This document shows, one piece after another, positions 33,594 through 43,900 of a stretch of 64,000 nt of DNA. A program made the translations under genes and the position numbers. Position 1 is the first letter of the stretch, and every line of letters begins with the position of its first letter. The notes below the pieces were generated by a model. It was not told where the DNA came from. It did no database searches and saw nothing but the letters and a program-made list of their open reading frames with translations. Source of the stretch: Progne subis subis (taxonomy: Eukaryota > Chordata > Aves > Passeriformes > Hirundinidae); assembly GCA_022316685.1 (NCBI GenBank), contig JAKJHU010000339.1:62001-126000 (forward strand). Reading direction: 5' to 3'.

Positions 33594-33888
33594 TAATCAA
33601 AGTATAACCCTTGTTGGATTACTGGACACTGGAGCAGACTCCTGTATTATTGCTCCACAAGAATGGCCCAAGGACTGGCCATTACAGGCCTCTGCCACCA
33701 CGGTGACTGGGGTCGGGGGAATGACCCTTGCGAACCGAACACCTGTGGTTACTGTGATTCTCGAAGGAAAGCAGGCGCAAGCGTCTTTTTCCATTACAAT
33801 GCTGCCACCTACTGTTCAATGCCTGATTGGCCGAGACGTCCTGGCTCAACTCGGTGTTGTTCTCACGAATGAACACCCTTTGGGATAA
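33586..33888 (+). pseudogene. pro: ERV1 aspartic protease
   Basis: The frame carries the catalytic triad as LLDTGADSC (about 33616-33642), a flap-region glycine cluster (GVGG), and a C-terminal (I)GRDVL helix motif near 33828. These are the standard features of a retroviral protease monomer, which works as a dimer to cleave Gag and Gag-Pol. It is one frame away from the dUTPase. Its TAA stop overlaps the ATG at 33888 as TAATG. RT follows in the -1 frame relative to protease. Confidence 0.85.
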
Positions 33889-35027
33889 TGGCCGCTGCTT
33901 GGGCTTTCCCCATTGCCCTCACTTGGACTACCAGCGACCCAGTGTGGGTTAAGCAGTGGCCACTGAAAGGGGAAAGCTTACAACAGGCACATGCCTTGGT
34001 ACAGGAACAACTCCGATTGGGTCATCTTAAATTGTCCACTAGCCCCTGGAATACTCCTATATTTATTATTAAGAAGAAGTCAGGGAAATATCGACTGCTT
34101 CACGATCTTCGTGCTGTGAATGCCCAAATGGAACCAATGGGAGCTCTTCAGCCTGGATTGCCCAGCCCAGCGATGTTACCCCAGGACTGGCCTTTGTTAA
34201 TCCTTGACTTAAAGGACTGCTTTTTTACCATTGCGTTACACCCTCAGGATACACGTCGGTTTGCATTTACCTTACCAGCCATAAGTCGTCAAAGCCCTGA
34301 CTCTCGGTATGAATGGACTGTGTTACCCCAGGGCATGCGCAACAGTCCAACACTTTGTCAACTTTTTGTCCAAGCTGCTTTGCAACCACTGCGGGAAAGA
34401 TGGCCAAAAGTGATTATTTATCATTACATGGATGATATTTTATTTGCACAGCCTCATCCCTTTTCGGATTTACAAATTCAGATTATAACACAGTCCCTTG
34501 CTGAGCATAAGTTGGTTGTTGCCCCAGAAAAAATTCAGCACTCAGCACCATGGAAATATTTGGGATTGACTTTAACACAGCAAGTAGTTACCCCACAAAA
34601 ACTAGACTTTCACTGTGATGTTACCACTTTACATGATGCGCAAAAATTGTTAGGAGATTTGCAGTGGCTCAGGCCTATCATTGGGATTCCTAATGAACTT
34701 ATTGATCAGCTGCGCCCCCTGCTCAAAGGCACTCACCCTGCTCAACCGGTATCTGTCTCCTCTCAACAGCGTCAGGTCATCCAACTTATCGCCGACTGTG
34801 TTATACAAGGCCAAGTTCGCCGCAGGTCTCTAGACCTTCCTGTTGATATCACCATATGGCTGGGACCTACGCACTTTATGGGCGCGTTGACTCAACTTCA
34901 AAAGAAAACGGGGGAGAATTGGGTATTGGAGTGGATAATGTTTAAAGACAGGTTTGTGGCAAGGTCCAGCAAGAGTACTATACTGGGGAAGAGGATATCT
35001 TTGTGTTTCCACCCCAACAGGTCCTGA
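33888..35027 (+). pseudogene. pol: ERV1 reverse transcriptase, truncated
   Basis: Palm and fingers of RT are well kept: a W-x3-P-x-F-x2-K-K segment with K-Y-R-L-L-H-D-L-R-x-V-N, the first catalytic aspartate in LILDLKDCFFTI, an LPQGMRNSP loop, and the YMDD box near 34424-34435. Thumb-like sequence continues to about 34930. RNase H and the integrase core are then missing, and the frame runs into an integrase end read in the wrong frame. The deletion removes roughly 1.7 kb compared with a normal pol. An 18-nt copy of the 3' polypurine tract lies at 34898-34915 beside the deletion. Confidence 0.9.
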
Positions 35028-35062
35028 GTGGATCCCGGCCCGGTGGACAAAGCCAGCCTTGA
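34954..35062 (+). pseudogene. pol: ERV1 integrase C-terminal remnant
   Basis: A short frame, offset by one from RT, contains W-Q-G-P-x-R-V-L-x-W-G-R-G and E-W-I-P-A-R-W. This matches the layout of the small beta-barrel DNA-binding domain that ends retroviral integrases. It proves that the pol deletion is internal, since the last part of pol is present. The zinc-binding and catalytic domains are gone. The same frame stays open to about 35151, overlapping the next frame. Confidence 0.75.
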
Positions 35063-35680
35063 AGCCTCAGAGTGGAGGGCATCAGGAACCCTCGACTGCG
35101 CCTGGACAGCCTGATCCGCCCCCACCGGGAGTTTCTCCGGACAGTGCTTGATCCTTTGCTTTGCTACCCTGTTACTACGGATCAATTCACATATTTGTTA
35201 ACTTGTTTAGCAAACTATCAGTTGGGGAATATTAGAACACAGGGCTGTCTTTGTTGTTGGGACCGACAGCACCGTGCTTGGGTTTTAATACATTGTGGGG
35301 GATGTAGGCAACACGAGTGGATTCATCAACAGTCATTATTGGGTGAGCTATGGTGCTTAGCCTGTAGACGCTCTTGGAGGAGTGAAAGTCATCATCAGGC
35401 ACTAGAAAAGGCCACTGGATTACCTTTTCCACAAGCAATAACTCTGTTTGAAAGCAGAGAGCAGCTACATTTAGCCTATGCCTGCTGGCAGTTGCAACAT
35501 TCAATAATTAGAGTAAAAGCCTTAGTTCATACAGAAATTACCCAGAAAAAGTGTGAGACCTATTGTTATATTCCCCGCCAGTGGACTGTGGTACCTTCGG
35601 AATGGGAACATCTCAATCCAAGGTTTAAACAGCTTAAGATAAAAAGGAAAGCAAGGAAGGACAAAAGAAACAACGAGTAA
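35063..35680 (+). CDS. ERV1 pol-env Cys/Trp-rich reading frame (putative accessory gene), no ATG
   Basis: Open from 35063, just after a TGA, to a TAA at 35678-35680, just before the env ATG at 35683. It has over 200 codons without a stop in a provirus otherwise full of lesions, and no methionine codon, so translation would need splicing to an upstream start or recoding. The central domain (about 35240-35365) has C-x2-C, W-x4-C-x2-C, then W and C-L-A-C, the same spacing as in the three other proviruses here. The second half has a VP-S-EWE motif, paralleled by VP-V-EWE in ERV4, and a Lys/Arg-rich tail that could serve RNA binding or nuclear entry. A candidate splice acceptor is the ccaccccaacag at 35009-35020. 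I do not recognise the family. Confidence 0.65.
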   Translation, partial: SLRVEGIRNPRLRLDSLIRPHREFLRTVLDPLLCYPVTTDQFTYLLTCLANYQLGNIRTQGCLCCWDRQHRAWVLIHCGGCRQHEWIHQQSLLGELWCLACRRSWRSESHHQALEKATGLPFPQAITLFESREQLHLAYACWQLQHSIIRVKALVHTEITQKKCETYCYIPRQWTVVPSEWEHLNPRFKQLKIKRKARKDKRNNE

Positions 35681-35682
35681 AT

Positions 35683-36348
35683 ATGAGGTTGTTATGTGTT
35701 TTGACCCTTTTTACACAAATAACGAGTGCTTTTTGGGTTTCCCCTCAGCCAAAAACAAATATATGGGTTACCTTAGCTAATCTCACTAATCAAGAAGCCA
35801 TATGCCTTTCTTTATCAACTCCAGGAAACCCGTTTTCCACCTGCTTAGTGGGAGTGCCTGCAGACACATGGCCTTGTCCATCAAAAATACCAACATGCAA
35901 GGCCAACGAATCACGGACAACAGCAAATGCGTGGGATCAATGGGTGCCTTATTTGCCCCTCGCACCTTTGGAACCACAAGAGATAGAATTGTTGGGGTCA
36001 GTTAAAGCTGATGCATGTGTTTATTTTAATTACAGAAGTGTAACCCAAAAAGGCCAAGGGACCAATTATACAACAACAGTCAATTCCTCCTTGCTAATTT
36101 ATCAAAATGCCTCAACGTGGTGCAATTATACTGCTAAAAAGATCTCTGTTTCAACAAATGCACCACTTACATTGCCAACAGGCATGTTTTTAATCTGTGG
36201 AGATAGAGCCTGGGCAGGTATCCCTTCTCGATTAAGAGGTGGTCCATGCACACTAGGGCGACTATCGCTACTTACCCCGAACACTTCCATGATTTTAAAT
36301 TACACACGGCATCACAGGCACAGGCGGGAAAAACGAATAGCCCACTAA
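35683..36348 (+). pseudogene. env: ERV1 env surface subunit
   Basis: 221 codons from an ATG two bases after the accessory frame. A hydrophobic signal peptide covers roughly residues 1-17. Several N-x-S/T glycosylation sites follow, then an ICGDRAW box and a CTLG motif shared with gamma-type surface proteins, and an HRREKR furin-type cleavage site at the end. A TAA a few codons after the cleavage site separates it from the transmembrane part. The subunit is short compared with exogenous viruses, so internal loss is likely. It would bind the cell receptor in a functional virus. Confidence 0.8.
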
Positions 36349-36982
36349 TTTACAAAGGAATGTGATTCAAATGTTGATTTTTGGTCTGCGGAGCAAAGAA
36401 TTTTTGCATCTATTTTAGCTCCTGGAGTAGCCAGTGCTCAAAGTTTAGCTACCTTAAATAAACTAGGATGCTGGTTAGCAAAACAGACCAATGCCACCTC
36501 CCTTGCTTTAAGCAACTTGTTAGGCTGATGTAGATTCAGTCAGACATGCCACCCTGCAAAACAGAGCAGCGATAGATTTCCTGCTTTTAGCACAAGGACA
36601 TGGTTGTGAGGAATTTGAAGGAATGTGTTGTATGAACTTGTCTGACCATTCACAATCTATTCATGCTCAAATCGATAACTTAAGGAAATTGACAGGACAG
36701 TTGTGATTAGAACAAGGATGGGGTTTAGATGGGTGGCTTGCTTCTTTAGGACTTGGACCTTGGATTACCTCTATATTAAAAATAGCTGTGGTGATAGGCA
36801 TTGTGATCCTTTTAACAATTACCTGCCTTCCATGTATTTGTATGTGTTTACAAAATGCCATACAGCAAACAATGCAAACTATGTTTAATCAGCATTTATT
36901 GGTACAATCAAAAGAAAACGGGGGAAGTGTGGAGAGATTGTCTGAGGCATGGCTGCAAAGTAAAGGCCATGCTGCAAAGTAA
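36349..36982 (+). pseudogene. env: ERV1 env transmembrane subunit, broken
   Basis: Pieces in changing frames show the heptad region, a segment of the immunosuppressive-domain type, a C-x6-C-C motif around 36600-36640, and a membrane span near 36780-36850 followed by a Cys-containing cytoplasmic tail. The arrangement resembles alpharetroviral transmembrane proteins. There is at least one nonsense codon (TGA near 36526) and there are frameshifts, so no complete protein is made. The last frame crosses the polypurine tract and ends about 55 bp inside the 3' LTR. Confidence 0.75.
36908..36927 (+). promoter_or_regulatory. ERV1 3' polypurine tract
   Basis: AAAAGAAAACGGGGGAAG directly before the TG of the 3' LTR, the expected plus-strand primer site. 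Eighteen bases of it recur in pol at 34898-34915. Confidence 0.85.
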
Positions 36983-37297
36983 AGGCCATGAGAAGATCTG
37001 ACTTGTTAAGGTTTAGCAGAGAACATGCAGGACGACGTGACAAACAGCACGGATACTGTGTCCTTGTACAGAGAATTTTCAAAATAACAAGGATGTTGAT
37101 TAGCAGAAATCTTGTAGCTGTAACCACAAGGCTAACTGTAAAAAGAATATGCATTGTGAAATAGCGAACCAATCAGGAGCTACAATTTTGTAATATGCAT
37201 GAACTAATTAACTGCACTATATCTGTACGCGAGCACGTTAATAAATCTGAGACTTGTTGATCATGATAGCATGAGGCTCGTCTCCCGTTCTTCCACA
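36928..37297 (+). repeat. ERV1 3' LTR
   Basis: 370 bp, TGTGGA to TCCACA. It contains two copies of GCTGCAAAGTAAAGGCCAT near its start, where the 5' LTR shows diverged versions, and the same AATAAA near the end. It is followed by a dispersed repeat and not by macrosatellite DNA. Confidence 0.93.
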
Positions 37298-37777
37298 GGA
37301 GGGGACTTCCTGCCCAGAAGGGATGGGATGGGATGGGATGGGATGGGATGGGATGGGATGGGATGGGATGGGATGGGATGGGATGGGGCAGTGTAATTTG
37401 GGGTGTAATTGCAGCGTGAGGGTGGCAGGAAAGTTGGGAGGAGTAGGGATTGCAGTGGGGGGATGGGGTGGTTTGTGCTCATGGAGTAGGGGAGTAGAGG
37501 GAGGGAAAGCAAGAAGCAGTTTTTAAAGGCTGCTGGTGCTTTTAGGAATTTTGAGACCTGGAAGTGTCTTGTGGGAGATTGCTGTGAAATTGGGAAGGCT
37601 GAGTTTAAAGTACTGTGCTGTGCAGGGCTGAGGTGGAGGGGCAGTGATTTTGGGAGGGTAAGGGCACCTACTTCCAAGAAAGAAAGAAAGAAAGAAATGA
37701 GAGAGAAAGGCAGAAGCAAAGAAGGAAGGAAGGAAGGAAGGAAAGAAGGAAGGGAGGGTTTTAAGTGGAGCTCTATA
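37298..37777. repeat. Dispersed repeat with (GGGAT)13 and a purine tract; no gene
   Basis: Starts GGAGGGGACTT, then thirteen GGGAT units at 37320-37384, about 290 bp of unique-looking G-rich sequence, then a GAAA/GGAA tract at 37675-37755. The same order occurs inverted at about 52079-53215, with different simple repeats. No coding frame is supported. Confidence 0.75.
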
Positions 37778-38499
37778 TGTCTTATTTAATAAGCAACAAA
37801 GTTGAATTTTGCAGCAATGCAATTTTATTTAAGTAGCATTTTATAATCAAACATATACAAAAAATTGGGCAGTGATTAATTAAAGATAAGTACTGTTCAG
37901 ATAATGCATAAGCAAAACTGACCAGGGTACGGAGGGAGGGCTTCTCACCCTACCTCATGTATAAAACAAAGTAATCCAAGTTAAACTTATATATTGTATG
38001 CTAATACATATTCATTAATATTTCTCATGAATCTCCTTCTATCTCCAATTCTTAAAATCTATGTCACTATACTACATAGCTCATGCTCCACTTGCTGTTA
38101 GGGGGTCTTTTTGGCTTTTTGGTGGTCTTCTTCAGATGAAGGCTCATCATCTTCCTCTCCTCCTATGAATAACCTTACTGATTGTGCGTGCGCTCTAAGT
38201 TTTGTATTATACATAATTAAGCATTATGTTCTAAAAAGTAATTATTTCATCGGTCAAACCACCACCCAGACTCCATACCTTGGAATAGTCCTGGCTTTGT
38301 CCATCGCAAGGCCAGTTCTATCTTAAGACATCCTGTATCCCATCACATCTGCAAAGGGCCCATCTCCCTACCTTGGAGTAGTCCCAGCTTTGGTCAATCC
38401 AGCTTTGAAACTCTTGCTTATCTCAAACTGCATCCTGTATCTTATTTTTCTCATGTAGCATCTGCCAAGGGGCCCATCTGCTCTGTAACACTACTCACA
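37778..38499 (-). repeat. ERV2 3' LTR (probable)
   Basis: On the minus strand it starts TGTGAGTAG just after a polypurine tract and ends AATAAGACA (722 bp). An AATAAA (plus-strand TTTATT near 37828) lies about 50 bp before the end. The start-side half contains imperfect direct repeats of 'agatgggccc'/'ttggcagatg' type (38341-38480), as often seen in LTR enhancers. There is no second copy in the window for confirmation. Confidence 0.5.
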
Positions 38500-38515
38500 T
38501 CTCCTTTTTCTTTTA
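38500..38515 (-). promoter_or_regulatory. ERV2 polypurine tract
   Basis: Minus-strand AAAAGAAAAAGGAGA immediately before the proposed LTR start. A second purine-rich stretch (AAAAAGAGAAAC, about 38605-38620) is an alternative. Confidence 0.5.
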
Positions 38516-38667
38516 CTACTTTATAACAAATGTTTTCTAAAATATATATTTTTAAAATATTGATACAGTTACAATTAGCATAAATCATTTTCACTTATTA
38601 CAATTTCCCCAGTTTCTCTTTTTAATCATATTGATTCATGCTTTTTAATTAAAACTGAATCTCGATT

Positions 38668-39420
38668 TCATCTATATTCCAAATAATCCAGGTTTTCATG
38701 CTCTCTCATTTCAGCCTCTAATTTTTCTAACATCTCCCATGCTTCACCAAACTTTTCGCATTCCTTCTCAAATTTGGTTGACATCTCTTGTGCTAGAGTA
38801 GTCTCTTTATGTTCAGTCAACATCTCTTCGGGTCCTTTCTTTTGAGTGTGAGTAAGTTTAGCTTTCAATATCAGCAAAGAATCTGGTTTCCCTTTTGCTG
38901 CCAATTCTGGATCAATGGGCATTGCTGTCATTTGCATTCCTTGTATCACTGGGTGGATTAGTCTAAGAAGACATGGAATCATGCATGGTAAGAATAACAA
39001 TCCTAATCTAGAACATAACAGCATAAATCCCACCTTCTTCCACCAGACTCCTCCAAAGACGTTGTCCCAACAATCCATTTTTGGAATAGAATTCCACTTT
39101 TGAACAGGTATGTGTGCCATCCTTTTAATTTCCCCAGCAAGTTTTGTGATGGCTTCCCCATGATCATCTCTCTCCACACAGCACTCAGATTCATTAAAAC
39201 TTCCTCAAACTCCCCCTTCTTCAGCCAACAGATAATCTAGGGCAATTCTGGTTTGATATACAAATGCTCACATTTGTGAATGCTGCTTGGCCAGTAACTT
39301 TAGGGCATCAGAAGTATGGTTTGATACAACCTCCACTCCTGCCTGGAGTCTTATCAACCAATTCAATAGATAAATTGGGGATCCTATATCCCCAAGATCC
39401 ACCCTCAGCCCAAGTTGCTG
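38668..39420 (-). pseudogene. env: ERV2 env transmembrane subunit
   Basis: Heptad repeat, an [11 protein letters not shown] segment, then a motif with seven residues before Cys-Cys in which the first Cys codon has become TGA. A Trp-rich stretch (SGGVWWKKVGF-type), a membrane span and a long charged cytoplasmic tail of roughly 90 residues with coiled-coil character follow, ending at 38668. The tail is much longer than that of ERV1. Changes of frame around 39300 show it is broken. Confidence 0.75.
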
Positions 39421-40907
39421 GGTCATAATATGCTATGATTCTTTCTGCAGGCCGTTTGTCTTCCCCCCATTCCTGGTTTCCCCCTGCCTTTGGGAAGTCG
39501 AGGTCTAAATCTCTTTTATTCCTTTCTAGAGTCTCATCAAGTGGTGTTCCAAGCATATTGCTCCTAGACCTTGGTATGACGAAGAAGGAGGGTCGTATAA
39601 CTCCTAAGGTACAGGATTCCTCACACTTTTGAGGTAATTCACTCTATGCTCATTGCCCACAAATGCAACATATTCCATCAGGGGCTTTCCATTTTCTATC
39701 TGTTTTTTTCTGGTTGTTCCCAGTAGGATTTTTGGTCTTTTTTTTGGATTGGTAGGGGTTAGCTCCAGGACTTTTATGCCAGCACAAATCAGTTTGATTA
39801 TTCCACTCACAATTCATTTCCTTTGTTATTCCCCAATACCCAGTAAAAGATTTTGGTTGCCAGGTCTTAGTTTTATTATTCGAATGAACTACTTAAGTAG
39901 ATATACAAGGAGTATATCCTACTACTTCATTATATTTCCTTCCTTCTCAAGTTATACAGACTGTTCCAATTACTTGATAACTCAAAATCCATCCTTGAGG
40001 TGGTTTTAATGTCTTGGAAATTTGAGTATGATTCCATTTTAAAAATTGTTCTGGAGCTAGACTCTCACCTCTCCACAGCCATCTTTCAGCCATTCCAAGT
40101 CCCCCACAGATCCAGCATTTGGATAATCCTAATTCTGTAGCAATTTCTTGCATCAAAGCTACAAAAAGGTTCTTAGTTGAGGTTGTCAAATCCCAGTTGC
40201 TATACTGATGCTTTAATTGTTCATACAGCTTATCCACTTCCTTTAATTCTTTCCCTATGGCCTTTTTACATATTTCTTTTGTTTCTTTTGGGTTTTCTTC
40301 TTTTTTTCCTTAGTGCTGTACCTCCTATACCTATACTTGGATCATTCCCATTCTCATCTTTCTCAAAACAAACAAACAAAAAAAATTCATACTTAGGACA
40401 GATTTGATCGCTATAAGGATAAGGAGCTGGTCCATTAAATGCTAAATTTTTCCCTGCCCAATCCAGTTTTCTATTTTTAACACAAACATCTATAAAATTG
40501 CTGTGATCATAGCAGGCAGCATTAACATATGGATATGCCACAAACACAAATTCCATCTTGTCCTTGACCCACATGGACTGATGGCATTTATTACAGGGAT
40601 CAACATTATTGGGACTTTGGTTTTGCATCAATTTTTCTCTCATTGCCCACACTTGTGCTGCTTGTTTTATTATTGTTTGTTCCTGCATTGCTCATTCCCT
40701 TCTCTCATGGACTCTGTCCAGAGTGGCTTCATAGGTTTGGCCAGATGCCAAGGGCATCACGACAAACAGAGTGAAAATAATCCTCAGGAGTTTTGACTTT
40801 CTACCATCCTCAAGGCCCTTTGGGTTGCAGTGAAGGGCCAAGATGTCAGGATTCTTGGCAGCAAAGTTTATATCCTGGGATCTAGTCACTGGTGCATTTG
40901 GTCTCAC
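39421..40907 (-). pseudogene. env: ERV2 env surface subunit, fragmented
   Basis: Starts with an N-terminal hydrophobic leader (40907-40692; FTLFVVMPLASG). Fragments then cover 40688-40266, 40237-39947, 39810-39604 and 39556-39421 in different frames. Visible landmarks are a CWICGG motif, typical of gamma-type surface proteins where C-x2-C isomerises a disulphide, and an ERNKR cleavage-like site near 39520. It aligns by motifs with the ERV4 env. Confidence 0.75.
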
Positions 40908-41372
40908 TGGTACCCTTGGCCTCCTGTTTGTTTCAAGGATGGCACAGATTACTCACAGTTCTCGCAGCACTGCCCTCTCCCTCTCCCTCTCTTTCCCTCT
41001 GGGTTAGTCAGCTACTTCTTCTTTTAGACTAAACCAGTAAAGCTCTGGAGATGTGCCAACCACGATAAGATTTGCTTTTTCACTACTTCAGGTAACAACC
41101 TGATTTGTTGGTAGCTTTTTGCTCCAAAGTTGGGGATTAATATTAAGTCTTCATCACCACCAATAGGCACACTTGCAATGCCAATTCACGTAAGAAATGT
41201 GTCTATAGCGTGGCACACAAATTCCTTCTCCACAGCAACTGTTAATGATGATACACTGGTCTATAATATTATGAATCGTTTGCTCTCTCACCTGATCAAA
41301 AGCTAATATAGTAAAAACTCATTGGTCTAAATTTTCTATTATTTGGACCATTGCCTAAAAGGTTCCATCTTC

Positions 41373-41849
41373 ATATCTCAAAGTTGTTCCAAAAAAATCA
41401 CTGGAAAAGCTTTTTAAAGTTAACTGTTCATGGACACCATCTAAGCAAGTTAAACAAATCAATTGTCTCTCTCTTTCTTCTGCTCTTGTTACTCTCCACC
41501 ACAAATTAAGGCAAAGCGTACAAATAACACAAACCCATGGGCGACGCTCTAAGCCATGCTTAGTACACTCCCAGTGTGTTACTTGTTCTTGGACTCTTTT
41601 AGTAACAGGTGTTTCCAGTCTCTTTTTCTGGAATTGCAGTTCCTCCTTGAAATCTGTTAGTGTTAGTCACTGAGGGCCTCTTAAAAGATTTTCAATCTGT
41701 TCAGGCTGTTCCCATTGATCAAGGAAGTGTCTAATCCCTTCCCACTGGCATTGTTCTGCCTCCAAACTCAATGGAGTTGCCATCAACAGCCAATCCAGAA
41801 TGCCTAATTTTTCTAATAAATTAAAGTTAGTTGCAATTACAAAACACAA
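41373..41849 (-). pseudogene. ERV2 pol-env Cys/Trp-rich frame (putative accessory gene), one nonsense codon
   Basis: A single frame begins at an ATG at 41849, meets a TGA at about 41667, then continues open in the same frame to a TAG near 41373. The second half carries C-x2-H, a P-W-V box, C-V-I-C-T-L-C, a double Trp and C-L-T-C (about 41560-41440). The Cys/Trp spacing matches the extra frames of ERV1, ERV3 and ERV4. It sits directly upstream of env although integrase has been lost, so it is not a by-product of integrase sequence. The N-terminal 60 codons have no visible counterpart in the others. Confidence 0.6.
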
Positions 41850-42021
41850 ACATTTAATTGTTAACTATCAAATGAGTTTTATAACCTGAACAGGTTAAGC
41901 AAGACAATTTATCTTTTTCTGTTGTTTCTGGGTATCCTACTATATCCACATCTTACTTTCATTATCCTTTGTTGTTCTTGCCTTTTTCTGCCGTTTGAAC
42001 TGTGGTTTTGTCATGGAGAAT

Positions 42022-42764
42022 TCATTGTCCCTCTTTTAAAGTTGCTCCTAGGTTTTTCATGGCTTCTACTTCTGTTAAAGAAAAGTGTGGTACTTGATTT
42101 TGTGTTCCTGCTTCCTGAAAAGTCATAATTACATTGCTGTTTTCCCTCAGGGCAGCTTTCTTCGCTTTATCATCAGCTAAATCGTTCCTTTTTGTTTTAA
42201 TCTTTCTCCCCCTCTGGTGGCCTTTCACATGAACCACTGCTATCTTTTTTGGACTCTTCAAAGCTTTAAGAATTTGAATTATCAATCCTTGGTGCACTAA
42301 TCCTTTTTTTTTTTTTTTTTTTTTTTTGAGTGTTTATAAGTCCCCTTTCTTTCCAAATTTTTCTAAATGTATGCACCACCCCAAAGGCATAGTTTGAGTC
42401 GGTGTATATGGTCCCTTCTCGATCCTTTAATAACAGCAACGCACAGAATAATGCATAGAGTTCACAGGCTTGTGCTGAGCAGGACGGGCTAAGGGGCCCA
42501 GATTCTTTTACTTCCAGTTTTTCTCCATGAATTATGGCATACCCAGATTTCCTTCTTCCATCTACCACTCGGGATGTTCCATCTATAAATAATTTTTCCC
42601 CTCTTTTTAATTCTTGTTCTCTTAAATCTGGGTGGTTTTTTTATTTGTAACTCTATGACCTCTGTGCAATCATGTATTAATTCTTCCCCTGGGTCTCCAT
42701 AAAGGAACTGATTGGGGCTTTGTATATTTGTCACTCTCAGCTCTAATTCTGGAGAGTCTATCAA
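42022..42764 (-). pseudogene. pol: ERV2 RT connection and RNase H
   Basis: The connection segment (FLYGDPGEELIHDC-type, about 42700) leads into an RNase H domain with a YAIIHG strand, an ACELYAL helix (catalytic Glu), a YTDSNYAF strand (catalytic Asp) and a VKGHQRG loop. A 25-bp A tract (plus-strand T at 42303-42327) interrupts the domain and shifts the frame. The homologous region of ERV3 carries simple-repeat expansions. After 42022 the integrase is absent. Confidence 0.8.
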
Positions 42765-42996
42765 GATAGCCTCATATTTTAATATTCTGCTATGTTAACC
42801 ATGTTTTGGCTTCTTTAGCAAGGATTTCCCTAATATTGTGCGGTGTGTACACTTCCAGTGGTGCCCCAAATGTTACCTTTCGGGCTTCTTCTACTAACAC
42901 AGCAGTGACTACCAGAGCTTGCAGGCATGTTGGCCAACTCTTACTAATTGGATCCAATAATTTGGAATAATATCCTACTGGCTTTCGGCTTCCTGC

Positions 42997-43900
42997 CTAA
43001 TCTTGAGTCAATACTTCATAAGCCATTTGATCAACTGTATTAAGAAATGATTGAAAAGGCTTGTCTAAATTGGGAAGACTCAGTACAGGAGCTTGCAGCA
43101 GGGCTTCTTCAACTTGCTCAATTTTTTCTTGATCCCTTTCATCCCATTTCAAGTGATTGGTAGTTAATTTCTCATATAGAAATTTTACTTTTCTACTAAA
43201 CACTACTTTCTCTTGCCTACAATAACCCAAAAGACCCAAAAACTGCTTTATTTTTCTTTTAGACTTTGGGGGTCCCATGTTCAATATTCCTGGAACCCTT
43301 TCAGGGTCTAGCTTTTTCTTTTGCTTACTAATCCAATGACCTAAACACTGCACTTCTGACTCTACAAACTGCAATTTTGACTTTGATATCTTCAGCCCGT
43401 TTTCTCCCAGAAAATTTAGAAGCTTAATAGTACCCTTTCTAGTTTCCTCTGCAGTTTCTCCTGCTACTAACAAATCATCTACATACTGTAGCAGCTTAAT
43501 TCCTTTGGGTAACTCAAAGGACTTCCAAAGATTTTCTAACGCCCTCCCAAAAAGATTCGGTGCCTCTGTAAAACCTTGCGGTAGCACCGTTCACCTTAAT
43601 TGCTCTCTCCTACCTGTACCTGGGTCCTCCTACTCAAAGGCAATCCCTACTGCCCTCATGCAGAGGGCAAGTTCAAAAGGCATCCTTTAAATCCACGACA
43701 CTGTACCAAATGTAATTAGGAGGAATCTGGCTTAGCTACTCCTGGACAGCGGGTAATGGTTCTTTGATTTACCGCTCTGAGATCCTGGACTAGTCGGTAG
43801 CTACCATCAGGCTTCTTTACCGGCAGGATGGGGGTATGATGTGGTGACACACAGGACTCCAACACCCCCTGATGTACTCAATTCTCAACGACCGGTTTCA
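42997..43900 (-). pseudogene. pol: ERV2 reverse transcriptase
   Basis: The intact stretch 43587-42997 contains the LPQGF loop and the YVDDLLVA catalytic box, the gammaretroviral form, followed by the thumb with an LG-x-W-I motif and the primer-grip region. Fingers and the first aspartate lie upstream between about 43890 and 43590 in broken frames, with the V-K-K-x-D-G-S-Y-R-L-V-x-D-L-R type region still visible near 43790. Unlike ERV1, which has YMDD, this is a gamma-type pol. Confidence 0.85.

Larger units (their letters stand above)
30230..37297 (+). mobile_element. ERV1: endogenous retrovirus with betaretrovirus-like pol and alpharetrovirus-like env
   Basis: A 7.07-kb element has two 370-bp LTRs, a primer site, gag, dUTPase, protease, RT, an integrase end, a Cys-rich extra frame, env and a polypurine tract, in that order. 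A dUTPase in the pro region is typical of betaretroviruses and not of alpharetroviruses. The transmembrane env remnant (C-x6-C-C spacing) is of alpharetrovirus type. Lesions: a nested LTR and one nonsense codon in gag, a frameshift between dUTPase and protease, a large pol deletion, and stops and frameshifts in env. By eye the LTRs differ at about 15 of 370 positions. The two flanks do not match each other. Confidence 0.93.

Noticed and set aside
37320..37388. Telomere-like repeat
   Set aside because: The unit is GGGAT, not the vertebrate TTAGGG, and it is interstitial next to a dispersed repeat.
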